6,010 nucleotides of DNA from Catenibacterium sp. co_0103 (GTDB lineage: Bacteria; Bacillota_I; Bacilli_A; Erysipelotrichales; Coprobacillaceae): NCBI RefSeq assembly GCF_004168205.1, contig NZ_RCYB01000111.1, positions 1-6,010 of the forward strand, in the 5' to 3' direction. Within the stretch, counting starts at the first letter, position 1. The number at the start of each line of letters is the position of its first letter. The notes under the pieces are model-generated. The model searched no databases. It saw nothing but the letters and a program-made list of their open reading frames with translations, and was not told where the DNA came from. Positions 1 to 6,010 of this stretch are shown here, in pieces. The translations under genes and the position numbers were made by a program.

Positions 1-76
<76 letters not shown>

Positions 77-96
77 TGTTTATTTAAAATTTTTCC

Positions 97-172
97 GGGG
101 CCTTAGCTCAGCTGGGAGAGCGCCTGCTTTGCACGCAGGAGGTCAGGAGTTCGATCCTCCTAGGCTCCACCA
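97..172 (+). tRNA. tRNA-Ala (anticodon TGC)
   Basis: This is an alanine tRNA with anticodon TGC at 130-132 in a seven-base loop (128-134) closed by CCTGC/GCAGG. The acceptor strands GGGGCCT (97-103) and AGGCTCC (162-168) pair fully with one G-T wobble, followed by discriminator A and an encoded CCA (170-172). The D-arm AGCTCAGCTGGGAGAGC and T-arm GAGTTCGATCCTC are standard. It is co-oriented with tRNA-Ile and is followed 57 nt later by an intrinsic terminator, so it is probably the last gene of its transcript. No 23S rRNA sequence follows. Confidence 0.98.
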
Positions 173-229
173 ATTATATCAATCCAATATTTTTTGAAGA
201 ATAGAATTACGTAGGGCATCTAAATACCG

Positions 230-273
230 AAGAACCTCCTCAATGTAAAATTGAGGAGGTTCTTTTATTTTTT
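230..273 (+). terminator. strong intrinsic terminator of the tRNA (possibly rRNA) transcript
   Basis: A perfect 14-bp inverted repeat, AAGAACCTCCTCAA (230-243) and TTGAGGAGGTTCTT (251-264), encloses a 7-nt loop. It runs into a T tract with a single A (263-273). This is a textbook Rho-independent terminator in the + direction and ends the tRNA-Ile/tRNA-Ala unit. Confidence 0.95.
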
Positions 274-306
274 AGTCAAACTGTTTACAAATGATAAAAA
301 TCGTGT

Positions 307-344
307 GGCTAGAAATGAATGAATATTCATTTCTAGCCCTTTTT
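307..344 (+). terminator. second hairpin with T tract, terminator-like
   Basis: A perfect 14-bp stem, GGCTAGAAATGAAT (307-320) with ATTCATTTCTAGCC (325-338), has a GAAT tetraloop. It is followed by C and five Ts (340-344). The T run directly after the stem gives + strand polarity. On the minus strand the T run is displaced by six bases, so it would work poorly for the leftward operon. No gene lies between it and the first terminator. It may be a back-up terminator or a hairpin that shields the adjacent transposase remnant from read-through. Confidence 0.65.
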
Positions 345-349
345 AGTAG

Positions 350-607
350 TTAAACTATTATGAAACAAAGCAAACACAACATTCTCTACTCACCACAAAG
401 GTTAAGACTATTCTTGGACGCTCTATGGATGTGGCTCTTGATAGTCTGAAGTGCTACTGCAATGACCCTGTTTCCAACTTCACTTGTTGTCGAAAGCTTC
501 CTGCTCGTACTCTCTTTGAATGCATCATGATTTTTTCAAATTACTCCTCAATAGCTGAATTGTCTCACTTTTTTGAGGGTCACGGTCCACATTTTGCTTT
601 TTTATGA
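350..607 (+). pseudogene. IS4-type transposase remnant (N-terminal fragment)
   Basis: An open frame runs from a stop at 347-349 to the TGA at 605-607, with its first ATG at 425 and no good SD before it. The 60 residues from that ATG carry the N-terminal pattern of many IS4-type transposases: DP...FT..RKLP (residues 14-26) and, after a spacer, ELSHFF (45-50). The usual basic pair after FT is replaced by two cysteines, which suggests decay. The rest of the protein, including the DDE catalytic domain (normally several hundred residues), is missing. Residues after ELSHFF (about 51-60) do not look like transposase and probably lie beyond a deletion joint. The assignment rests on remembered family patterns. 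Apart from this scar I see no gene between 274 and 648. Confidence 0.6.
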
Positions 608-610
608 AAC
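357..610. repeat. 10-bp direct repeats with 8-bp inverted ends around the transposase scar
   Basis: ATTATGAAAC (357-366) and TTTATGAAAC (601-610) match at 9 of 10 bases in direct orientation. Immediately inside them are AAAGCAAA (367-374) and its exact reverse complement TTTGCTTT (593-600). This layout, target-site duplication then inverted terminus, is that of a transposed element of 234 bp. IS4-family members commonly make duplications of about 9 to 13 bp. The repeats are short and AT-rich, so chance remains possible. Confidence 0.35.
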
Positions 611-648
611 TATAATGAGTTATTTACCCGTTACAGCCCCTTTTCACG

Positions 649-1860
649 TTAGAATACGTATTCTTTTAATCTTTGCATGGCTTCCTGCAATAATGCATGT
701 GGCAATGCAATGTTAAGTCTTATACCCCATGGATCATGGAACTGAACACCACTTTGCCAATCTACACCTACATCCCATCCTTTTTGAATAAGTTCATCAA
801 TAGTCAGATGATTCTTTAGGCAGTAGTCTTCACAATGTAGGAACACCATATAAGTACCCTGCGTTTGAGATACTTCAATACCTTCTACATTGTTTTTAAT
901 AAAGTCATAGGTATATTTCATATTCTGTTCAAGTACCCGATTTAACTCATCCACCCATTCAATAGATTTTTCACGATAGGCACCTATTAAAGCATGCATA
1001 GATAAAACGTTCATACTATTGTAATGTGTTGAAGTGGCTACTTTGTTGAGCTGTTCTCTTAAATAGTCATCACAAATAATATGATAGCTGCCAATAAGTC
1101 CTGCTAAGTTAAATGTCTTACTTGGTGCATAAATAGAGATTGTGCGTCTTTTAGCATCTTCACTTACACTATAAGTAGGAATATGCTTATATCCTGTAAA
1201 TACAATGTCTGACCATATTTCATCTGATACGACAATGACATCATTTTCTTTGAAAACATTCATTGCCTGTTCAAGTTCTTCTTTTTCCCATACACGTCCA
1301 TATGGATTATGAGGAGAACAGAGAACTGCTAAGCGAATGTTATTGTTTTTGATACGTTTGTCCATGTCCCGATAATCCATGCGCCACACGCCCTCTTCAT
1401 CCTTTACGAGAGGACTTAATTCAGCCACCCGGTCTGTATCATTTAATACAGTGGAAAACCCTACATAAGTAGGACTATGGAAGAGAATCTTGTCTCCTGG
1501 CTTTGTAAAGGCATGAATAACACTTGCTAAACATCCTAAAACACCATTCTCATAACCAATATACTCTTTCTTTAAATCATGAATGTTGTTTCTTGTCTTC
1601 TGCCAATACATGATGGCTTCATAATAATCATCAGATGGATAAAAATAACCAAATAGTGGATGTGCGATACGTTTATTGAGAGCATCCATTACACTTGGTG
1701 CTGTCGCAAAATTCATATCAGCCACCCACATTGGAATAATACTAAAACCTTCTTTAGGGAAAGTAGGCTTCTTGACATGACCTTTTTGAGATCCTACTGC
1801 ATCCAAGGCCATGGCATCTTTTCCTTTTCTATCAATGATTGTTGTAAAATCGTACTTCAT
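649..1860 (-). CDS. patB: PatB/MalY-type PLP-dependent C-S lyase (cystathionine beta-lyase-like aminotransferase)
   Basis: This is a cytosolic fold-type I PLP enzyme of the MalY/PatB subgroup, whose known members cleave C-S bonds of cystathionine or cysteine conjugates, releasing pyruvate, ammonia and a thiol. It is 403 aa, close to the family length. Visible landmarks are WVADMNF (45-51), typical of MalY/PatB, CSPHNPYGRV with the cofactor-contacting Asn185, SDEIW with Asp213, APSKTFNLAG with the Schiff-base Lys248, and the carboxylate-binding Arg381 in WGIRLNIALP. The start at 1860 has AAGGAG (1869-1874) 8 nt upstream. It is the last gene of the lacZ run, 45 nt after the phosphatase, and no intrinsic terminator is evident downstream. 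The patB symbol is by family; the true substrate (cystathionine, cysteine or another) cannot be read from the sequence. A regulatory side role as in E. coli MalY is not implied. Confidence 0.9.
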   Translation of the reverse strand: MKYDFTTIIDRKGKDAMALDAVGSQKGHVKKPTFPKEGFSIIPMWVADMNFATAPSVMDALNKRIAHPLFGYFYPSDDYYEAIMYWQKTRNNIHDLKKEYIGYENGVLGCLASVIHAFTKPGDKILFHSPTYVGFSTVLNDTDRVAELSPLVKDEEGVWRMDYRDMDKRIKNNNIRLAVLCSPHNPYGRVWEKEELEQAMNVFKENDVIVVSDEIWSDIVFTGYKHIPTYSVSEDAKRRTISIYAPSKTFNLAGLIGSYHIICDDYLREQLNKVATSTHYNSMNVLSMHALIGAYREKSIEWVDELNRVLEQNMKYTYDFIKNNVEGIEVSQTQGTYMVFLHCEDYCLKNHLTIDELIQKGWDVGVDWQSGVQFHDPWGIRLNIALPHALLQEAMQRLKEYVF

Positions 1861-1905
1861 GACATTGTCTCCTTATTATTATAATAGGATGACTTGAAAT
1901 GTTAC

Positions 1906-2496
1906 TTAATAGACTGCATTCAGAATAGTATCAAGTGAATAATGTCCTTCTTTATAATCCACTATGATTGTTGTCGCATTATCTGGAAAGCTTAAGCGTG
2001 CATCATGAGGCACAAGTGTTTTTACTAATCCATAAAGTGAGCAGCCATGTCCAACAATAAGTACTGTATCATCTTCTTTACTTGATGCAATGATGTCATT
2101 AATGGATTCTATATGTTTGTTAATCACATCATGGAGATTTTCTCCCTCATATGGTCGATAATCCATTTCTAGAGTATCCATCCAGTCAGTACTTTCTACA
2201 TGTAGCTTTCTTACAAGTTGTGTATTGATTCCTTCTAAGATTCCAAAATTCACTTCTTTTAAACGTTTGTCATAAATAGGTGCAATATTATGACCTTGAA
2301 GTATAATCTCTGATGTCTCTACTGCTCTTCCAAGTGGTGATGTATAAGCCTTGTTTATACTATAGTCCTTTAATTGTAAAGACATGTTTTCTACCTGTTT
2401 AACGCCTAATTTTGATAAAGGTGAATCACACCATCCCTGTGTTAAATTGATTTCATTAAAGTGTGTTTTACCATGTCTTACAAATAGAAACTTCAT
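1906..2496 (-). CDS. histidine phosphatase family protein (phosphoglycerate-mutase-like)
   Basis: This is a 196-aa member of the branch-1 histidine phosphatase superfamily, which transfers phosphate through a phospho-histidine. The N-terminal RHGKT motif gives catalytic His8 flanked by Arg7. TSPLGRAVET supplies Arg57, EVNFGILEG supplies the acid Glu81, and VGHG supplies the second His150, so the active-site set is complete. Size and motifs fit the GpmB/CobC/PhoE-like phosphatases better than the roughly 250-aa glycolytic dPGM mutase, but the substrate is unknown. No signal peptide is seen. The ATG lies 3 nt after the lacZ stop and its SD (AAGGAG) is inside the last lacZ codons, which indicates translational coupling. 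patB follows 45 nt downstream. Confidence 0.92.
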   Translation of the reverse strand: MKFLFVRHGKTHFNEINLTQGWCDSPLSKLGVKQVENMSLQLKDYSINKAYTSPLGRAVETSEIILQGHNIAPIYDKRLKEVNFGILEGINTQLVRKLHVESTDWMDTLEMDYRPYEGENLHDVINKHIESINDIIASSKEDDTVLIVGHGCSLYGLVKTLVPHDARLSFPDNATTIIVDYKEGHYSLDTILNAVY

Positions 2497-2499
2497 TGA

Positions 2500-5424
2500 T
2501 TATTCTCCTTTAAATACAAAGTGTAGATGATGCTTATTCTTATCTAATAAGAATTCTTCATGTGTCTTAGCACCCCATGTATCATCTCCTGCAACACCCA
2601 TCTGTTTCTCATTAATACATAATACTGTCTGATATGCTTCAGGTAATTCATCATGATGACGTGCATTTTCTAATTCATAAGGTGTGTAATGTAAAGCTGA
2701 CATTTCAAAATCATCGCCCTCTAATAATAATACCTTATTTTCACCATGAATCAACACTTCCTTAACATGTGTTCTATTGCCACATTCCTGTGGGTAAAGA
2801 TAAGCTGTACAGTTGTCTGTGACATTATAATCATATCTTCCAAGCATTGCCCCTTTATTTCTATCTATATAGTTTTCTTCTGGACCAAATCCATAATATG
2901 AGACATGCTCCATATCCTTATATAATTGGAATAATAGGCCGAATGCAGGCATTTCAATATTGGATGCAAGAGGCTGATAAGACATATCTACTTCTACTTT
3001 TCCATCTCCATATACAGTATACGTAAGATAAAGTAGTTCATCTCCTAAACGAGGTAAATCATATGTATATTCAATCTCGCATGATGTTTCTTCTTTAACT
3101 ACTCTCACAAATTGACATTTAGCATATAAACTTGCAGTTAGCCATTCACCATAGCGATAGCCATATTTATTTTCCACATCATTATTTGTAGAAGCTCTAA
3201 AGAAGTTTGGTTTTACAGGCACACGAATGTATTCTTCTTGATGATAACGATAAGACACTAATCCTTTCTGTTTTGAGAAAATGACATTGAAGTCCTTCCC
3301 TACTACACCAACATTTAAATAGTCTTCTACCACCTTAACTGGTAAAGAAGAATTCTTTACTGTTTGAGGTTCATAGTTATAAATGTACTGTTCATATGCA
3401 TACACTTGATCATCTTTCTTTAGATAAATATTCAATGCATATTCTTTGTTATCTTCAACCACAAAAGGATTCTTGATTGTAGTTGTGTTTTGTGGTGCAC
3501 ATGCAATAATAACATTCTGAGACTTAATGACATAGCCGTCACATAACAAATCAATCTGTAAAGTGTATTCTTTCAAATCAGTAAATAAGTATCTATTATC
3601 TAATTTAATTTCCTGTTCATTGATTGTGAAATCTACATATTGATAACAATACTTTACTTCCTGCATCTTAGGAGTATTCTTACGATTCGCAAAGACTAAT
3701 CCATCGCCACAGAAATCATAATCACTTGGTCTTTCTTTAAAATCTCCTCCATAACAGAGTTTTCCATCATGATATAATGCCTGATCGATATAATCCCAGA
3801 TAAAACCTCCCTGATAAAGAGGATATTTCTTTTCTAAATCAATATACTTAAATAAAGCACCATTACTATTACCCATTGAGTGCGCATATTCACATAGAAT
3901 GAACGGTTTGTCCTGATGTGTAGTTAAGTACTTTTCTATATCTTTCCCATATGTATACATCTGGCTTTCGATATCACTTGTCTCATTGTAAGAACGATCA
4001 TGGAAGATACCTTCATAATGAATGACACGTGATTGGTCTTTGTTTCTTAAGAATTGAGACATTTCATAGAGATTCTTACCTCCGTGAGATTCATTACCTA
4101 AAGACCATATAATAATAGAAGGATGATTCTTGTCTCTTTCATACATTGAATTTGCACGATCTAGAACAATATCTAACCATTCAGGCTTATTATCAGGAAT
4201 AATATGTTCCTTGTCAAAGTACTCACTCCATGTACCATGTGTTTCTAGGTTCACTTCATCAATGACATAAAGTCCATATTCATCACATAGATCATAGACG
4301 AAAGATTGATTAGGATAGTGTGATGTACGCAATGCATTGATATTATGTGCCTTCATATTTAAGATATCCTGTTTTGTTTCTTCATAAGATACATGTCTAC
4401 CTGTATAAGCAGAAAATTCATGTCTATTAACACCGTGGAAGATGATTCTCTGACCATTGATACACATAATACCGTTTATGATTTCAAACTCTCTGATACC
4501 AACCTGCTGGCTGATGCATTCTACTAAGCCTTCTTCATCCATTACTTCAATAATCAATGTATAAAGGTGTGGTTTTTCTGCAGACCATAAATGAGGATAA
4601 TCTAATTCAAATTGAAGTGATGTACTATCCTCTTTTATTTGACTCGCAATAATTTCATCATTATATTTTAAAGTATAAATAACCTTTGTAGGGTGAATAA
4701 CAGTTGGATTCACTTCTACGACAGCATGATCATAGGTGTCATTCAAATGTGTAAGTACCTTTATATCTTCCAAGTGTGTATGAGGCACCATTTCTAGTTC
4801 TACATCTCTAAATATTCCTGAGAAACGCCAGAAGTCCTGGTCTTCTAGCCAGCTTCCGCTACTAAAGCGATACACATTCACTGCAATCTTATTTTTTCCT
4901 TCTTCTATCAAAGAAGTGATATTAAAACGTGATGGTGTAAAAGTATCTTCACTATAGCCTACAAAAGTTCCATTAACCCATAAAGCCATTGCGGATTCTA
5001 CACCCTTAAAATTAATATAAACATCCGTGTTATCTTTAATAACTGAACTATCAAAATATGTAATATAGCTGCCAATTGGATTATGTTCTGGAATCTCTCC
5101 TGGTATGATTTGTTCTGTAGCAGACCAAGGGTAGATCTGATTGACATACATAGGTGTTCCATAACCCTGTAACTGAATATGTCCAGGAACATTGATTTCA
5201 TCCCAGTTATCACTGTTGTAATCCTTGTTAGAAAAATCTTTAATCAATTGATTAAACCCATTAGCATAATGAAATTTCCATTTACCATTTAAAGAATAGA
5301 TATAGCTACTCTTATTTGTATGCATCTCCTCTAGAGAGGCATAGCGATGTATTGAGGCATGTGCCTTTTCACGATTGATATTAAATACCTTTGGGTCTTT
5401 GACCCATTCATTGTTCATTTCCAT
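2500..5424 (-). CDS. lacZ: beta-galactosidase, glycoside hydrolase family 2 (LacZ type)
   Basis: This enzyme hydrolyses terminal beta-D-galactosides such as lactose to galactose and glucose. The start at 5424 (974 aa) is chosen over an in-frame ATG 14 codons upstream because GGAGG lies 9 nt before it and the extra residues (MFSYFYNYIW...) look non-coding. No signal peptide is seen, so it is cytoplasmic. Numbered from this start, the domains are the sugar-binding jelly roll (about 30-215, with LEDQDFWRFSGIFRD), an Ig-like domain (about 217-310), the TIM barrel (about 312-600), a linker domain, and the C-terminal small-chain domain (about 720-970, with GFGPEENY and GDDTWG). The acid/base is Glu445 in WSLGNES and the nucleophile is Glu512 in ILCEYAHSMGN. 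FHGVNRHEF and the YQGGFIWDYIDQ loop are also conserved. Length is slightly under the E. coli enzyme (1024 aa). It heads an operon with the phosphatase and patB genes, and is divergent from a PocR-domain gene that may regulate it. Confidence 0.97.
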   Translation of the reverse strand: MEMNNEWVKDPKVFNINREKAHASIHRYASLEEMHTNKSSYIYSLNGKWKFHYANGFNQLIKDFSNKDYNSDNWDEINVPGHIQLQGYGTPMYVNQIYPWSATEQIIPGEIPEHNPIGSYITYFDSSVIKDNTDVYINFKGVESAMALWVNGTFVGYSEDTFTPSRFNITSLIEEGKNKIAVNVYRFSSGSWLEDQDFWRFSGIFRDVELEMVPHTHLEDIKVLTHLNDTYDHAVVEVNPTVIHPTKVIYTLKYNDEIIASQIKEDSTSLQFELDYPHLWSAEKPHLYTLIIEVMDEEGLVECISQQVGIREFEIINGIMCINGQRIIFHGVNRHEFSAYTGRHVSYEETKQDILNMKAHNINALRTSHYPNQSFVYDLCDEYGLYVIDEVNLETHGTWSEYFDKEHIIPDNKPEWLDIVLDRANSMYERDKNHPSIIIWSLGNESHGGKNLYEMSQFLRNKDQSRVIHYEGIFHDRSYNETSDIESQMYTYGKDIEKYLTTHQDKPFILCEYAHSMGNSNGALFKYIDLEKKYPLYQGGFIWDYIDQALYHDGKLCYGGDFKERPSDYDFCGDGLVFANRKNTPKMQEVKYCYQYVDFTINEQEIKLDNRYLFTDLKEYTLQIDLLCDGYVIKSQNVIIACAPQNTTTIKNPFVVEDNKEYALNIYLKKDDQVYAYEQYIYNYEPQTVKNSSLPVKVVEDYLNVGVVGKDFNVIFSKQKGLVSYRYHQEEYIRVPVKPNFFRASTNNDVENKYGYRYGEWLTASLYAKCQFVRVVKEETSCEIEYTYDLPRLGDELLYLTYTVYGDGKVEVDMSYQPLASNIEMPAFGLLFQLYKDMEHVSYYGFGPEENYIDRNKGAMLGRYDYNVTDNCTAYLYPQECGNRTHVKEVLIHGENKVLLLEGDDFEMSALHYTPYELENARHHDELPEAYQTVLCINEKQMGVAGDDTWGAKTHEEFLLDKNKHHLHFVFKGE
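2505..2511 (-). promoter_or_regulatory. phosphatase ribosome-binding site inside the lacZ 3' end
   Basis: On the minus strand AAAGGAG forms the last Lys, Gly and Glu codons of lacZ and also the SD of the phosphatase gene, 8 nt before its ATG. Ribosomes ending lacZ would stop next to this start, so the two proteins are probably made together. Confidence 0.85.
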
Positions 5425-5433
5425 ATATATTAT

Positions 5434-5438
5434 CCTCC
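5434..5438 (-). promoter_or_regulatory. lacZ Shine-Dalgarno GGAGG, sets the start codon
   Basis: GGAGG on the minus strand is 9 nt upstream of the ATG at 5424-5422. The in-frame ATG at 5466 has no comparable site, and a second ATG at 5418 would be 15 nt from this SD. The site therefore fixes the LacZ start at 5424. Confidence 0.88.
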
Positions 5439-5445
5439 AAATATA

Positions 5446-5451
5446 ATTATA
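5446..5451 (-). promoter_or_regulatory. candidate lacZ -10 box (TATAAT)
   Basis: A perfect TATAAT on the minus strand lies 7 nt upstream of the lacZ SD. No good -35 is present at 16-18 bp (the best is TTTCTA-like), which would suit an activator-dependent promoter. A start about 7 nt downstream would give a very short leader, close to the SD. The region is so AT-rich that a chance match is likely enough to keep confidence low. Confidence 0.35.
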
Positions 5452-5476
5452 AAAATATGAAAACAAATAGAAATGG

Positions 5477-5509
5477 AATAGAGTATAATATAGGGTAAAA
5501 TAGTATAAT
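5477..5509. repeat. 20-bp-spaced direct repeat in the divergent promoter region, candidate operator
   Basis: AATAGAGTATAAT (5477-5489) and AAAATAGTATAAT (5497-5509) agree at 11 of 13 positions, with an identical core AGTATAAT, and lie exactly 20 bp apart in the same orientation. Roughly two helical turns between direct half-sites is the layout used by AraC-family regulators such as AraC at araI. The site sits between lacZ and the PocR-domain gene, where an operator is expected. Each copy also contains TATAAT, so they could instead be tandem -10 boxes for the + strand gene. Confidence 0.35.
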
Positions 5510-5535
5510 GTTGTATTTTTTTACTTTTGTTGAGA

Positions 5536-5541
5536 TATAAT
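5536..5541 (+). promoter_or_regulatory. candidate -10 box of the PocR-domain gene (TATAAT)
   Basis: TATAAT lies 19 nt before the ATG at 5561. The SD-like GAGGTGA begins at 5548, about where transcription from this box would start, leaving an unusually short leader. A weak -35-like TTGTAT sits at 5511-5516 with a long 19-bp spacer. The upstream TATAAT copies at 5484 and 5504 are alternatives. Confidence 0.3.
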
Positions 5542-5560
5542 GGTTGTGAGGTGATTTAAT

Positions 5561-5938
5561 ATGGAAGACTTAGAAAAAATACTCAAACAGCTCTATCTTG
5601 TCTCAGGATTGAATATGTCCATCTTTGACATTAATCAAAAAATACTGGCTTCTTATCCTCATAAGAAATCCAAATTCTGCCATGAGATAGAGAAGAGCAA
5701 AGCTTCTGATCATTGTTTTATATGTGATATAAATGCGATGAATCATGTAAAAGAGACTGGCGAACTTTATGTCTATCAATGTCATTTTGGACTCAGTGAA
5801 GCAATTATGCCTTTATATTCTTATGGTGCTTTAACTGGTTATCTAATGATGGGACAAGCGGTTATAGGAACATATAGAAACTATTCTGAAATCATCAATA
5901 AATCTAAGCCCTATTTTGAAAATGAAAAAGAATTTTGA
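5561..5938 (+). CDS. PocR ligand-binding domain protein, probably a truncated AraC-type regulator
   Basis: The 125-aa product carries most of a PocR sensory domain, first described in the propanediol/cobalamin regulator PocR and since found on many AraC-type regulators and kinases. Visible features are an N-terminal helix, FC at 39-40, the Cys52-x-x-Cys55 pair, HVKETGELYVYQC (62-74) and the glycine-rich GLSEAIMPLYSYGALTGYLMMGQ stretch (77-99). The start at 5561 has GAGGTGA 7-9 nt upstream. The frame ends at a TGA (5936-5938) after ENEKEF, and no helix-turn-helix follows, although related proteins usually continue for another 100-200 residues into an AraC domain. It is divergent from lacZ, so it was probably the lac operon's regulator, sensing a small ligand. 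It may now be a pseudogene, or a stand-alone sensor domain. The domain call is firm; the ligand and DNA-binding ability are unknown. Confidence 0.8.
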   Translation: MEDLEKILKQLYLVSGLNMSIFDINQKILASYPHKKSKFCHEIEKSKASDHCFICDINAMNHVKETGELYVYQCHFGLSEAIMPLYSYGALTGYLMMGQAVIGTYRNYSEIINKSKPYFENEKEF

Positions 5939-6010
5939 ATACCCATAATCTACAGGTAACGATTTAAGAGAAGTGTGGAGCAGAAATATTCAGGATATAG
6001 ACTATTTGTC

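Noticed and set aside
230..264. Terminator stem contains anti-SD-like CCTCCT and SD-like AGGAGG
   Set aside because: The stem is explained by terminator function, and there is no start codon at a suitable distance after the AGGAGG.
627..640. GGGGCTGTAACGGG on the minus strand, resembling the terminal repeats of some insertion sequences
   Set aside because: No matching inverted copy is found at the left side of the transposase scar; only GGCT is shared with position 307.
651..664. Perfect 14-bp palindrome AGAATACGTATTCT at the end of patB
   Set aside because: It encodes the last patB residues, has no loop or T tract, and short AT-rich palindromes of this kind arise easily by chance.
1660..1884. 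74-aa + strand open frame over the patB start
   Set aside because: It is antisense to conserved patB sequence, has no SD, and its composition is unlike a protein.
4998..5213. 71-aa minus-strand open frame inside lacZ
   Set aside because: It is a shadow frame within the well-conserved LacZ N-terminal domain, with no SD or family resemblance.
5603..5785. 60-aa minus-strand open frame within the PocR-domain gene
   Set aside because: It is antisense to the conserved PocR motifs and has no other support.
5940..6010. Minus-strand reading QIVYILNISAPHFS, faintly like a cysteine desulfurase stretch
   Set aside because: It is only 14 residues before a stop and lacks any catalytic motif, so it cannot be supported.

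Overview
The window looks like chromosomal DNA from a low-GC Firmicute. It is AT-rich, the Shine-Dalgarno (SD) sequences are strong GGAGG types, both tRNA genes encode their CCA end, and the LacZ and PocR-type regulator proteins resemble those of gut Firmicutes. A member of the Erysipelotrichia, Coprobacillaceae or a similar gut lineage is my guess; no marker here fixes the genus.

Left part (1-345): a tRNA-Ile (GAT) and tRNA-Ala (TGC) tandem lies on the + strand. It is closed by a very strong intrinsic terminator (230-273) and not followed by a 23S rRNA. A second terminator-like hairpin lies at 307-344. Between this and the first protein gene (about 345-648) there is only the decayed 5' part of an IS4-type transposase. 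It is framed by short direct and inverted repeats that may mark an internally deleted element.

Middle part (649-5424): three genes on the minus strand form an apparent operon, transcribed from right to left. The order is a GH2 beta-galactosidase (lacZ, 974 aa from its SD-supported start), a histidine-phosphatase/phosphoglycerate-mutase-like protein 3 nt downstream, and a PatB/MalY-type PLP-dependent C-S lyase 45 nt further on. LacZ would hydrolyse unphosphorylated lactose or other beta-galactosides in the cytoplasm. No permease or galactose pathway gene is present, so uptake must be encoded elsewhere.

Right part (5425-6010): a 136-bp AT-rich divergent regulatory region separates lacZ from a + strand gene for a PocR ligand-binding domain protein. 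It holds TATAAT-like boxes on both strands and a 20-bp-spaced direct repeat. The regulator stops after 125 aa, before any AraC-type DNA-binding domain, so it is either a stand-alone sensor or, more likely, a broken regulator gene. The overall picture is a beta-galactoside utilisation locus with a divergent, possibly damaged, local regulator, placed next to a tRNA/IS-scar boundary. I see no clear sign of a wholly new system.
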